The translations under genes were made by a program, and so were the position numbers. Below the pieces are notes generated by a model. That model did no database searches. It was not told the origin of the DNA and saw only the letters and a list, made by a program, of their open reading frames with translations. Below are positions 1 to 8,087 of a DNA stretch of 64,000 nt, piece after piece. The stretch is taken from NCBI GenBank assembly GCA_963764465.1, contig CAVXSO010000006.1, positions 62,001-126,000 of the forward strand, in the 5' to 3' direction. The stretch's first letter is position 1. Each line of letters starts with the position of its first letter. The stretch is from JAJXXT01 sp963764465. GTDB taxonomy: Bacteria; Pseudomonadota; Alphaproteobacteria; Acetobacterales; Acetobacteraceae.

Positions 1-1
1 G

Positions 2-1174
2 GTGCTCTCCGGCGTCTCGGCCGGTGTCATCGGGCTCGACCGCGCGGGCGTGGTGGAGCTGCCCAACCGCGCCGCGAGCGCGCTGCTCGGCCGCGACCTG
101 TGGAGCGCGATCGGCAAGCCCGTGGCGGAGGCGGTGCCGGAATTCGGCCCCCTGTTCGCGGACGTGCGCGCGGCACCGGAGCGCAGCCGCACCGCCGAGA
201 TCATCGCCGGGCCCACCGGCTCGCGGCGCACGTTGCTGGTGCGTATCGGTGCCGAGCGCATCGGCGCCGACCCCGGCGGCGAGTTCGCCGAGGACGAGGC
301 GACCGTCACCGGCTATGTCGCCACCTTCGACGACATCACGGCGCTGCAAACCGCGCAGCGCACCGCGGCCTGGGCGGACGTCGCGCGGCGCATCGCGCAC
401 GAGATCAGGAACCCGCTGACGCCGATCCAGCTCGCCGCCGAGCGGCTCAAGCGCCGCTTCGCCCGCGAGATCCTGTCCGATCCCGAAACCTTCCGCGCCT
501 GCGCGGACACCATCGTGCGCCATGTCGGCGATATCCGCCGCATGGTGGACGAGTTCTCGTCCTTCGCGCGCATGCCGCTGCCGGTGATGCGGCCCGAGGA
601 TTTCGGCCAGATCGTGCGCGAGGCGCTGGTGCTGCCCCGCGCCTCGCGGCCGGACATCGCCTTCGTGGCGAGCCTGCCGCCAGGCGGGCCCAGGGTGCGC
701 GCGGACCGCCGCCTGCTCGGCCAGGCGCTCACCAACCTGCTGCAGAACGCGGTCGATGCGATCCTGATGCGCGGCAACACCGAGGAGGCGGGCAAGGGGC
801 GCGTCGAGATCACGCTCGTCCAGCACGGCGAGGAGGCGGTGCTCACCATCGCCGACGACGGCGTGGGCCTGCCCGAGGTGGACCGCGAACGGCTGACCGA
901 GCCGTATGTCACGCACAAGCCGAAGGGCACGGGACTCGGGCTCGCGATCGTGAAGAAGATCCTCGAGGACCACGGCGGGCACCTCGCGCTCGCCGACCGC
1001 GAGCCGAGGCCGGATTGGCCCGGCGGCGGCGCGCTCGCGACGGTGACGCTGCGGGTGGCCGCGGCGGCCCGGCCGGAGGGTGCCCTTGCGGCACGGCCGG
1101 CACCGTCGCAGGAAGGCAGCATGGAGACCGAGAAAACCGAGAAACTGGTGACCCTGCCGTCCCATGACCGCTGA
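2..1174 (+). CDS. ntrY: Nitrogen regulation sensor kinase NtrY, C-terminal part (5' truncated by window edge)
   Basis: Membrane sensor histidine kinase partner of NtrX; only the cytoplasmic C-terminal part lies in the window. Visible in order: a PAS-like domain (residues about 1-115 of the fragment), the H-box with AHEIRNPLTP (phospho-acceptor His about residue 133), then the ATPase domain with the N-box QALTNLLQNAVDAI, G1 box ADDGVGLP and G2 box GTGLGLAIVKK. The frame is open at base 2, so the real start is upstream. The last codons overlap the ntrX start by 11 bp, which implies translational coupling. The family match is strong; naming NtrY rather than another PAS kinase rests on the ntrX partner. 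Confidence 0.9.
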   Translation: MLSGVSAGVIGLDRAGVVELPNRAASALLGRDLWSAIGKPVAEAVPEFGPLFADVRAAPERSRTAEIIAGPTGSRRTLLVRIGAERIGADPGGEFAEDEATVTGYVATFDDITALQTAQRTAAWADVARRIAHEIRNPLTPIQLAAERLKRRFAREILSDPETFRACADTIVRHVGDIRRMVDEFSSFARMPLPVMRPEDFGQIVREALVLPRASRPDIAFVASLPPGGPRVRADRRLLGQALTNLLQNAVDAILMRGNTEEAGKGRVEITLVQHGEEAVLTIADDGVGLPEVDRERLTEPYVTHKPKGTGLGLAIVKKILEDHGGHLALADREPRPDWPGGGALATVTLRVAAAARPEGALAARPAPSQEGSMETEKTEKLVTLPSHDR

Positions 1175-2564
1175 AATCCTGATCGTCGACGACGAGCCCG
1201 ATATCCGCGACCTGGTCGAGGGCATCCTGCGCGACGAGGGCTACGAGACGCGCCAGGCGGATGGCTCGGATTCCGCGCTCGCCGCGTTCCGCCACCGCCG
1301 GCCCGCACTCGTCATCCTCGACATCTGGCTGCAGGGCTCGCCGCTCGACGGGCTCGGCATCCTGGAGGCGCTGCACGCGGAGGAGCCGCAGGTGCCGGTG
1401 GTGATGATGTCCGGCCACGGCACGATCGAGACCGCGGTCACCGCCATCCGCAACGGCGCCTACGACTTCATCGAGAAACCGTTCCAGTCGGACCGGCTGC
1501 TGCTGGTGGCGCAGCGCGCGCTGGAGGCGTCGCGGCTGGAACGCGAGAACGCGGAGCTGCGCCTGCGCGCGGGGCCGGAGATGGAGCTCACCGGCAACAG
1601 CGGCGTGATCCACGCGCTGCGCGCCTCGATCGAGAAGGTGGCGCCGACCGGCTCGCGGGTGCTGATCAGCGGGGCGGCGGGGGCGGGCAAGGAAGTCGCG
1701 GCGCGGATGATCCACCGCCTGTCGCGCCGCGCGGACGGGCCGTTCGTCATGCTCAACTGCGCGACCCTCGGCCCGGCGCGCTTCGAGGAGGAGCTGTTCG
1801 GCGTGGAGGGCGGGCCCGATGCCATGCGCGAGCCGCGCCGCGCCGGCGTGCTGGAGCGCGCGCATGGCGGCACGCTGCTGCTCGACGAGGTCTCGGACAT
1901 GCCGCTCGAGACCCAGGGCAAGATCGTCCGCGCGCTGCAGGAACAGTCCTTCGAGCGCGTGGGCGGCGGCTCGCGCGTGCGCGTCGATGTCCGGGTGCTG
2001 GCGACCACCAACCGCGACCTGCGCGCGGAGATCACCGTCGGAAAGTTCCGGGAGGACCTGTTCTACCGCCTCGCCGTGGTGCCGCTGCGCGTGCCCTCGC
2101 TGCGCGAGCGGCGCGACGACGTGCCGGCGCTGGCCCGGCATCTGCTCGCGCGCTCGGCCGAGACCTCCGGCATGCCGGTGCGCATGCTCGCCGAGGACGC
2201 GGTGACGGCGCTGCAGGCCTATGACTGGCCCGGCAACGTGCGCCAGCTGCGCAACGTGATGGACTGGCTGCTGATCATGGCGCCAGGCGCCGCGGCGGAG
2301 CCGGTGCGCGCCGCGATGCTGCCGCCGGAGGTGGCGGGTGCGGCGCCGGTGCTGGCCTCGCTCGACCCCTCCGCGGACCTGATGGTGCTGCCGCTGCGCG
2401 AGGCGCGGGACCTGTTCGAAACCCAGTACCTGCAGGCCCAGCTGCTGCGCTTCGGCGGCAATATCAGCCGCACGGCGCAGTTCGTCGGCATGGAGCGCAG
2501 CGCCCTGCACCGCAAGCTCAAGCAGCTCGGCCTCGGCGGCGAGGAGCGGACCAACGGCGGCTGA
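1164..2564 (+). CDS. ntrX: Response regulator NtrX (NtrC-family AAA+ regulator)
   Basis: 466 aa. Receiver domain at residues 1-120 with phospho-acceptor Asp53 (VILDIWL), an AAA+ domain with Walker A GAAGAGKE and Walker B GGTLLLDEV, and a C-terminal Fis-type helix-turn-helix (GNISRTAQFVGMERSALHRK). The GAFTGA loop that contacts sigma-54 is absent: after EELFG the sequence runs VEGGPDAMREPRRAG. Loss of this loop is, to my knowledge, usual for alphaproteobacterial NtrX, and implies it does not activate sigma-54 promoters classically. It starts at the ATG overlapping the ntrY end, so the two genes form one two-component operon. In this class NtrYX influences nitrogen, redox and envelope genes. 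Confidence 0.93.
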   Translation: MTAEILIVDDEPDIRDLVEGILRDEGYETRQADGSDSALAAFRHRRPALVILDIWLQGSPLDGLGILEALHAEEPQVPVVMMSGHGTIETAVTAIRNGAYDFIEKPFQSDRLLLVAQRALEASRLERENAELRLRAGPEMELTGNSGVIHALRASIEKVAPTGSRVLISGAAGAGKEVAARMIHRLSRRADGPFVMLNCATLGPARFEEELFGVEGGPDAMREPRRAGVLERAHGGTLLLDEVSDMPLETQGKIVRALQEQSFERVGGGSRVRVDVRVLATTNRDLRAEITVGKFREDLFYRLAVVPLRVPSLRERRDDVPALARHLLARSAETSGMPVRMLAEDAVTALQAYDWPGNVRQLRNVMDWLLIMAPGAAAEPVRAAMLPPEVAGAAPVLASLDPSADLMVLPLREARDLFETQYLQAQLLRFGGNISRTAQFVGMERSALHRKLKQLGLGGEERTNGG

Positions 2565-2575
2565 GCCGCGCTTGC

Positions 2576-2604
2576 TTGACAGGAACGGACCGGCAGCCTA
2601 CTCC
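2576..2604 (+). promoter_or_regulatory. Candidate sigma-70 promoter for rpmJ
   Basis: A perfect -35 hexamer TTGACA (2576-2581) is followed after 17 bp by TACTCC (2599-2604), a weak -10. It lies in the ntrX-rpmJ gap and would start transcription about 35 bp before the rpmJ ATG. The spacing and -35 are good; the -10 is poor. Confidence 0.5.
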
Positions 2605-2646
2605 GCGCCCCTTCCCTGAGCCCTTCTCTTACCCGTTGGATGTGCC

Positions 2647-2772
2647 ATGCGCGTGCGTAACAGCCTGAAATCGGCCAAGATCCGGGACAAGAACTGCCGC
2701 GTCGTGCGTCGCGGCGGGCGTGTCTACGTGATCAACAAGAAGAACCCGCGCATGAAGGTGCGCCAGGGCTAG
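2647..2772 (+). CDS. rpmJ: 50S ribosomal protein L36, YkgO-type
   Basis: 41 aa, too short for most gene callers. It reads MRVRNSLKSAKIRDKN at the start, then VVRRGGRVYVINKKNP and a basic end. This is the L36 variant common in proteobacteria, with a single Cys (CRVVRR) instead of the four-residue zinc site of the zinc-ribbon form, so it should not bind zinc. It is monocistronic, with its own candidate promoter and a GC hairpin 16 bp after the stop. It is a structural protein of the large subunit. The full-length match leaves little doubt. Confidence 0.95.
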   Translation: MRVRNSLKSAKIRDKNCRVVRRGGRVYVINKKNPRMKVRQG

Positions 2773-2787
2773 GCCCGCCTTCTTGCC

Positions 2788-2806
2788 GGCGGCGTCATTC
2801 GCCGCC
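2788..2806 (+). terminator. GC hairpin after rpmJ
   Basis: Perfect 7-bp stem GGCGGCG / CGCCGCC (2788-2794 with 2800-2806) and a 5-nt loop, 16 bp after the rpmJ stop. There is no U-tract, so it may only attenuate transcription or protect the 3' end. Confidence 0.45.
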
Positions 2807-2811
2807 AGATT

Positions 2812-2828
2812 CCCCTCATGGTGAGGGG
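2812..2828 (+). promoter_or_regulatory. Hairpin burying the glcD Shine-Dalgarno
   Basis: Perfect inverted repeat CCCCTCA - TGG - TGAGGGG ends 3 nt before the glcD ATG at 2832. Its 3' arm holds the GAGGGG Shine-Dalgarno. A folded leader would hide the ribosome site, so translation could depend on unfolding or coupling. The structure is seen directly; its role is inferred. Confidence 0.5.
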
Positions 2829-2831
2829 ACG

Positions 2832-4271
2832 ATGATCCGGCAGCCAAAACCCAGGCAGGACGTGCTCGACCGCCGCGAGGCGATCGTGGCGGGCCTGCGC
2901 GCCATCCTGCCACCCGACGGATCATTGGGCGACGCGGTGATCTCCGCGCCGCTGGAACTCAAGCCCTACGAGACGGACGGGCTTTCCGCCTACCGCCAGG
3001 TGCCGCTCGCCGTGGTGCTGCCGCGCTCGACGGAGGAAGTCGCCGCGGTGATGCGCCTGCTGTCGCGCGAGGGCGTGCGCGTCGTCCCGCGCGGCGCCGG
3101 CACCTCGCTCTCGGGTGGCGCGCTGCCGATGGCGGACGCGGTGGTGCTCGGCCTCGCGCGCATGAACCGCATCCTCGAGATCGACGAGACCGACCGCTTC
3201 GCCGTGGTCGAGGCCGGCGTCACCAACCTCGCGATCACCGAGGCGGTGAAGGGCAGGGGCTTCTTCTACGCGCCGGACCCGTCCTCCCAGCTCGCCTGCA
3301 TGATCGGCGGCAATGTCGCGATGAACTCGGGCGGCGCGCATTGCCTGCGCTACGGCGTCACCTCCAACAACGTGCTCGGCCTGCGCGCGGTGACGGTGGA
3401 GGGCGAGATCGTCAACCTGGGCGGCAAGTATCCGGACGCCGATCCCACCGACTGGCTCGGCCTCGTCGTCGGCAGCGAGGGGCAGCTGCTGGTGGTGACG
3501 GAGGTCATCGTGCGCATCCTGCCGCTGCCCGAAGGCGCACGCGCGATGCTCGCGGGGTTCAGGTCCAACGAGATCGCCGGCGCCTGTGTGGATGCCATCA
3601 TCTCCTCCGGCATCATCCCCGTCGCCCTTGAGTTCATGGACCGGCCCGCGATCCATGCCTGCGAGGCCTTCGCCCATGCCGGCTACCCGCTGGATGCGGA
3701 GGCGATGCTCATCATCGAGGTCGAGGGCAGCACGGCGGAGCAGGACGCGCTGCTGGAACGCCTCCGCGCTATCGTCGACGATTTCGATCCCGTATCGATG
3801 CGGATCTCCCAGACGGAGGCGGAAAGTGCCGCGATCTGGAAGGGGCGCAAGGGCGCGTTCGGCGCGGTGGGGCGCATCTCGCCCGACTACATGTGCATGG
3901 ACGGAACGATCCCTACCTCGCGGCTCGCCGACGTGCTGGGCCGCATCCGGCAGATGAGCGGCGAATACGGGCTCGAGGTCGCCAACATCTTCCATGCCGG
4001 CGACGGCAACCTGCACCCGCTCATCATGTTCGACGCCAACGATCCCGCGAGCCAGCAACGCGCGGAGGCGTTCGGCGCGGACATCCTGCGCCTCTGCGTC
4101 GAGGTCGGCGGCTGCCTCACCGGCGAGCACGGCGTGGGCGTGGAGAAGCGCGACCTGATGGGCGAGCAGTTCCTGCCCGAGGAACTGGCGCTGCAACGGC
4201 GGATCAAGAGCGCGTTCGACCCTGCCTGGCTGCTCAATCCCGCCAAGGTGTTTCCGCTGGTCGACGCGTGA
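2832..4271 (+). CDS. glcD: Glycolate oxidase FAD-binding subunit GlcD
   Basis: 479 aa. FAD-linked subunit of the glycolate oxidase complex, which oxidises glycolate (and D-lactate) to glyoxylate. An N-terminal PCMH-type FAD domain contains VVPRGAGTSLSGGALP and the glycine-rich NVAMNSGGAHCLRYG; the C-terminal FAD-oxidase domain holds FHAGDGNLHPL and the conserved LTGEHGVG motif. Length is normal for the family. It is first of a compact glcDEF operon: its TGA overlaps the GTG of glcE. Its Shine-Dalgarno lies inside a hairpin. A D-lactate dehydrogenase is the alternative for an isolated gene, but the E and F partners settle it. Confidence 0.93.
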   Translation: MIRQPKPRQDVLDRREAIVAGLRAILPPDGSLGDAVISAPLELKPYETDGLSAYRQVPLAVVLPRSTEEVAAVMRLLSREGVRVVPRGAGTSLSGGALPMADAVVLGLARMNRILEIDETDRFAVVEAGVTNLAITEAVKGRGFFYAPDPSSQLACMIGGNVAMNSGGAHCLRYGVTSNNVLGLRAVTVEGEIVNLGGKYPDADPTDWLGLVVGSEGQLLVVTEVIVRILPLPEGARAMLAGFRSNEIAGACVDAIISSGIIPVALEFMDRPAIHACEAFAHAGYPLDAEAMLIIEVEGSTAEQDALLERLRAIVDDFDPVSMRISQTEAESAAIWKGRKGAFGAVGRISPDYMCMDGTIPTSRLADVLGRIRQMSGEYGLEVANIFHAGDGNLHPLIMFDANDPASQQRAEAFGADILRLCVEVGGCLTGEHGVGVEKRDLMGEQFLPEELALQRRIKSAFDPAWLLNPAKVFPLVDA

Positions 4272-5359
4272 TCGCGCCCGAGCACGAGGCCGATATCGCT
4301 GCCGCCATCGCCGAGGCCCATGCCGCGCGCGGGCACTGGCGCATCGCCGGCGGCGGCACGCAGACCGGGCGCGAGGGCACGGCGGACGCGCTCTCGCTCG
4401 CCGCGCATCGCGGCATCGTGTTCCACGCGCCGAAGGAACTGGTGATCCGTGCGCGCGCCGGCACGCCGGTGGAGGAGATCGAGGCGGCACTCCACGCCGA
4501 GGGCCAGCACCTGATCGCCGAGCCGCCGGACCTGCGCGCGCTGCTCGGCACGTCGGGCGAGCGGACGCTGGGCGGCGCGGTCGCCACCAACCTCTCCGGC
4601 CCACGGCGCGTGCACGGTGGCGCGATGCGCGACCACGTGCTGGGCCTGCGCTTCGTCACCGGCGAGGGCAAGCTGTTCCGCGCCGGCGGGCGGGTGCTCA
4701 AGAACGTCACCGGGCTCGACCTCTGCAAGCTGCTCACGGGCAGCCGGGGACGCCTGGGTGCCATCACGGAAGTGACGCTCAAGGTGCTGCCGGCGCCGGA
4801 ACGTGTCGGCACCGTCGCGATCGCGGGCCTCGGGCCAGAAGCCGCCGTGCGCGCGATGGCGGCGGCGCTGCGCTCGCCCTTCGCCGTCTCGGCGGCCGCG
4901 CATATCGCGCCGGGCGAGGGCCATCCGCGCGGGCTGACGGCGATGCGCATCGAGGATTTTTCCGCCTCCGTCGCCTATCGCTGCGACCGGTTGCGCGCGC
5001 TGCTGGCGGAGCATGGCACCGCCGAGATCTTTTCCGACCATGACAGCCGCGCCTTCTGGCGCCAGGTGCGCGACGTGGCGCCGCTCGCGGGCAGCGGGCC
5101 CTGCATCTGGCACGTCGCGCTGCGCCCCTCCGCGTCCGCCGCCGCCGCCGCGCGCATCGAGGCGGCGGGCGGACAATGGATGATGGATGGCGGTGGTGCC
5201 GTGCTGTTCGTCGCGGGCGAAGCGAGCCTCGCCGCGACGCGCGCGGCCGGCGAGACCTGGATCACGCTCAAGGGCGAGAGCGTTGCAATAACGGAACGGA
5301 TGGAGATGGCGCGGGTGCGCGCGGTGCTGGACCCGCACGGCGTCTTCCTGGCGAGCTAG
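4268..5359 (+). CDS. glcE: Glycolate oxidase subunit GlcE
   Basis: 363 aa from a GTG start that overlaps the glcD stop (GTGA). Second FAD-binding subunit of glycolate oxidase, a shorter relative of GlcD. Seen: RIAGGGTQTGRE (FAD pyrophosphate loop region), TLGGAVATNLSGPRR, DHVLGLRFVTGEG and the GGRVLKNVTGLDL motif typical of GlcE. The open frame extends further upstream, but that part reads glcD in another frame. It is needed with GlcD and GlcF for activity in characterised systems. Two bases separate its stop from the glcF ATG. Confidence 0.92.
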   Translation: MIAPEHEADIAAAIAEAHAARGHWRIAGGGTQTGREGTADALSLAAHRGIVFHAPKELVIRARAGTPVEEIEAALHAEGQHLIAEPPDLRALLGTSGERTLGGAVATNLSGPRRVHGGAMRDHVLGLRFVTGEGKLFRAGGRVLKNVTGLDLCKLLTGSRGRLGAITEVTLKVLPAPERVGTVAIAGLGPEAAVRAMAAALRSPFAVSAAAHIAPGEGHPRGLTAMRIEDFSASVAYRCDRLRALLAEHGTAEIFSDHDSRAFWRQVRDVAPLAGSGPCIWHVALRPSASAAAAARIEAAGGQWMMDGGGAVLFVAGEASLAATRAAGETWITLKGESVAITERMEMARVRAVLDPHGVFLAS

Positions 5360-5361
5360 CG

Positions 5362-6780
5362 ATGCAGACGAACTTCACCCCGGAGCAGCTTCGCGACCCC
5401 GAGATCCAGGTCGCCAACAAAATCCTGCGCACCTGCGTGCATTGCGGCTTCTGCACCGCGACGTGCCCCACCTTCGTGCTGCTCGGCGACGAGCTCGATT
5501 CGCCACGCGGGCGCATCTACCTCATCAAGGACATGCTGGAGAATGGCCGCGCCGCGAGCGAGGAGGTGGTGCGCCACGTCGATCGCTGCCTCTCGTGCCT
5601 GTCGTGCATGACCACGTGCCCCTCCGGCGTGGACTACATGCACCTCGTCGATCACGCGCGCACGCATATCGAGCGTACCTATCGGCGCCCCTGGCACGAC
5701 CGGCTGCTGCGCGCGGTGCTCGCCGCGGTGCTGCCCTATCCGCGCCGGATGCGGGTTGCGATGATGGGGGCCTCGCTGGCGCGGCCCTTCGCGCGACTGA
5801 TTCCACAGCGTAACGTCTTCGGGGCGCGGCTCGCCGCGATGCTGCGCCTCGCCCCCGCCTCGCTGCCGCCGCCGGCCGCCGCCGAGCGGCCTGGCGTGCA
5901 TCGGGCGCAAGGCGCGCGGCGCGGGCGCGTCGCGCTGCTGGCCGGCTGCGCGCAGCAGGTGCTGGAGCCCGCGATCAACGAGGCGACGATCCGCCTGCTC
6001 ACGCGCATGGGCATCGAGGTCGTGGTGGCGCGCGGTGCCGGGTGCTGCGGCGCGCTCACCCACCACATGGGCAAGCACGACGCGGCGCTGGAGGCGGCGA
6101 AGGCCAACATCGAAGCCTGGTCGCGGGAGCACGAGCGCGAGGGTCTGGACGCGATCCTGGTCAACACCTCCGGCTGCGGCACCACGGTGAAGGATTACGG
6201 CTTCCTGTTCCGCGACGACGCGACATGGCGGGACCGCGCTGCCAAGGTTTCCGCCCTCGCGCTCGACATCAGCGAGTATCTCGATCGTATCGGCTACGCA
6301 CCAAGCCGCGAAAAGCCCGGCCTGCGCGTCGCCTACCACGCGGCGTGCAGCCTGCAGCACGGCCAGGGCGTGACGGAGGCGCCGAAGAAGCTGCTGCGCG
6401 CGGCGGGGTTCGAGGTGGCGGAGCCCGCGGAGGCGCATCTCTGCTGCGGTTCCGCCGGCACCTACAACATGATGCAGCCGGAAATCTCCGCCCGCCTGCG
6501 GGAACGCAAGCTCGGCAACATCGCCGCGACACGGCCGGACCTGATCGCCGCCGGCAACATCGGCTGCCTCACCCAGCTCGCGGGCGACATCCCCACCGTG
6601 CACACGGTGGAACTGCTGGACTGGATGGCCGGCGGGCCGAGGCCGGCGGCGTTGTCAATTGGGCGGAAGGAAGCCAGGGCACGGCCAATCGTCGGCGCCG
6701 TGATCGCGAGGCGAGACGGTCGCGGACGCCCTTGCAACGCCATTTTGAGTCAGATTAGAGAGTTTATCGATCTCTTGTAA
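5362..6780 (+). CDS. glcF: Glycolate oxidase iron-sulfur subunit GlcF with an altered C-terminus
   Basis: 472 aa. Iron-sulfur subunit passing electrons from GlcD/E to the membrane quinone pool. Two 4Fe-4S motifs: Cys25/28/31/35 (CVHCGFCTATCP) and Cys76/79/82/86 (CLSCLSCMTTCP); two CCG domains follow (GAGCCGALTHHMG; HLCCGSAGTYN). The family match ends near residue 431 at LDWMAGGPRPAAL. The last 40 or so residues look like read-through into AT-richer DNA and end at TAA in front of the ATPase pseudogene. The native stop therefore seems lost to a rearrangement. All cofactor ligands are upstream, so the protein is probably functional. Confidence 0.88.
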   Translation: MQTNFTPEQLRDPEIQVANKILRTCVHCGFCTATCPTFVLLGDELDSPRGRIYLIKDMLENGRAASEEVVRHVDRCLSCLSCMTTCPSGVDYMHLVDHARTHIERTYRRPWHDRLLRAVLAAVLPYPRRMRVAMMGASLARPFARLIPQRNVFGARLAAMLRLAPASLPPPAAAERPGVHRAQGARRGRVALLAGCAQQVLEPAINEATIRLLTRMGIEVVVARGAGCCGALTHHMGKHDAALEAAKANIEAWSREHEREGLDAILVNTSGCGTTVKDYGFLFRDDATWRDRAAKVSALALDISEYLDRIGYAPSREKPGLRVAYHAACSLQHGQGVTEAPKKLLRAAGFEVAEPAEAHLCCGSAGTYNMMQPEISARLRERKLGNIAATRPDLIAAGNIGCLTQLAGDIPTVHTVELLDWMAGGPRPAALSIGRKEARARPIVGAVIARRDGRGRPCNAILSQIREFIDLL

Positions 6781-6801
6781 ATCTTCTAATCTTCGTATAA
6801 T
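6775..6801 (+). promoter_or_regulatory. Consensus-like promoter of the ATPase pseudogene, leaderless type
   Basis: TTGTAA (6775-6780), 15-bp spacer, perfect TATAAT (6796-6801). The ATG of the pseudogene begins at 6809, eight bases after the -10 box, where transcription would be expected to begin, so the mRNA would be leaderless. The match is much better than those seen elsewhere in this GC-rich window. Confidence 0.55.
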
Positions 6802-6808
6802 ATCGTCT

Positions 6809-7991
6809 ATGGACCCATCCGTAATCCCTACGCCCGGGCGCCGGGTCGACCCTGCCAGAGTTAGCCGGCCGCGACATCGTCCGTGAGAATATTCGGATCG
6901 CCCTCGAACGAGCCGGCAAGGGCGTTCCGCCAAGAGCATGCTGAAGGTGGGGCTTCGCGGCGTCGGCAAAACCGACTTCTGGAACGTATGCGCAGTGACG
7001 CCGAGGCCGAGCGGGCTGCTCACGGCCCGGCTCGAAGCTCCCGAAGGACGTTCATTACCCGCGTTGCTGGCGCCGGACCTGCGGCTGGCGCTGCTTCGAC
7101 TTTCCCGCAATGAGCGGGCACGCGATCTTGCTGAGCGCGGACTACGCGCGCTGGCGGGCTTTGCAAAGGCGCTCAAGATCCGGTTCAACGACATCGAGAT
7201 CGGCTTCGATCAGCCGGCGGAGCCCGGGCTTGCCGACAATGGGGATCTTGAACGCGATCTTCAGGCGTTGCTCGAGGCGGCCGGCGAAGCGGCTGGGACA
7301 GGCGGCACGGTACTGGGGCTGTTCATCGATGAGTTGCAATATGTGCCCGAGGAGCAGTTGGCGGCCTTGATCACGGCGCTACATCGCTGCGCACAACGGC
7401 GGCTGCCAGTCGTCCTGATCGGAGCCGGATTGCCGCAGTTGCCCGGTCGGATGGGAGCGGCGAAGTCCTATGCCGAACGACTGTTCGATTTTCCCGAAAT
7501 TGGCCCGCTACCTGACGATGCCGCCCGGCTCGCGATCGAAAAGCCAGCCCGCGATCAGGGTGTCGAGATGAGCGAAGGGGCGCTGCGTGGCATCCTTCGG
7601 CACGCTCGTGGTTATCCCTATTTCCTTCAGGAATGGGGCAAGCACGCGTGGGATGTCGCCGCGGCCTCCCCGATCACGGGCGAAGATTTCGAGCGCGCTA
7701 CGAAACGGTGATTGCGGCTCTGATAGGAGTTTCTTCCGGGTTCGCTACGATCGTTCAACGCCTCGGAGCGGCGCTATTTGCGGGCGATGGCCGAGTTGGG
7801 TTCGGGACCAGCACCAATCTGGGGACATCGCGGAGAGGCTCGGCCGCAAGGTCACGAAGCTCGGGCCTATACGCAGCCAGTTTAATCGCCAAGGGGATGA
7901 TCTGGAGCCCCGCGCATGGCGATCCGGCATTACGGTGCCGTTGTTCGACGAGTTCATGCGCCGGACGGAACCATGGTTTCCCGAACCATGA
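6809..7991 (+). pseudogene. AAA+ ATP-binding protein, multiply frameshifted
   Basis: Reading across frames recovers one ATPase of about 390 aa: MDPSVIPT; then PGAGSTLPELAGRDIV; then SMLKVGLRGVGKT (Walker A, 6938-6973); LLERMRSDAEAE; a long intact stretch about 7015-7705 with LFIDELQYV (Walker B) and LPVVLIGAGLPQL; then SFFRVRYDRSTP, ERRYLRAMAELGSGP, GDIAERLGRKVTKLG, SLIAKGMIWSPAHGD and TVPLFDEFMRR. The frame changes about ten times, all apparently by small indels. It resembles orphan ATP-binding proteins of other alphaproteobacteria that I know as a family without an assigned function. No substitution-type stop was needed to explain it, so decay looks recent. A promoter remains. Confidence 0.8.
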
Positions 7992-8087
7992 CATCGGGAT
8001 AGGAACGGCAAGCAAGGCGCGTTGCAATTGGCCTCGAAGCAACGGCCTGGCGTGCCGGTTCGAGGCGGTCGCTCGCGCGCGCGCCGC

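Larger units (their letters stand above)
6655..8087. other. Atypical, partly AT-rich segment between glcF and the aldehyde dehydrogenase gene
   Basis: Base composition drops sharply at 6740-6815 and stays somewhat lower to about 7990. The block starts where GlcF homology stops and holds only a broken ATPase gene and its promoter. An inverted repeat AGATTAGA / TCTAATCT (6752-6759 and 6785-6792) lies in the AT-rich stretch. No transposase, terminal repeats or att duplication were found. Positions 7992-8087 hold nothing recognisable. It is best read as a decayed acquired segment. Confidence 0.45.

Noticed and set aside
6658..6840. A minus-strand peptide reading TDGSIDDIIRRLEDLQEID that looks protein-like
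   Set aside because: It has no standard start codon, covers the pseudogene promoter and the glcF end, and I recognise no family. The AT-rich base composition explains its normal-looking residues.
6655..8087. An insertion sequence or integrated phage at the ATPase pseudogene
   Set aside because: No transposase, integrase, terminal inverted repeats or target duplication could be found; only a decayed ATPase gene is present.
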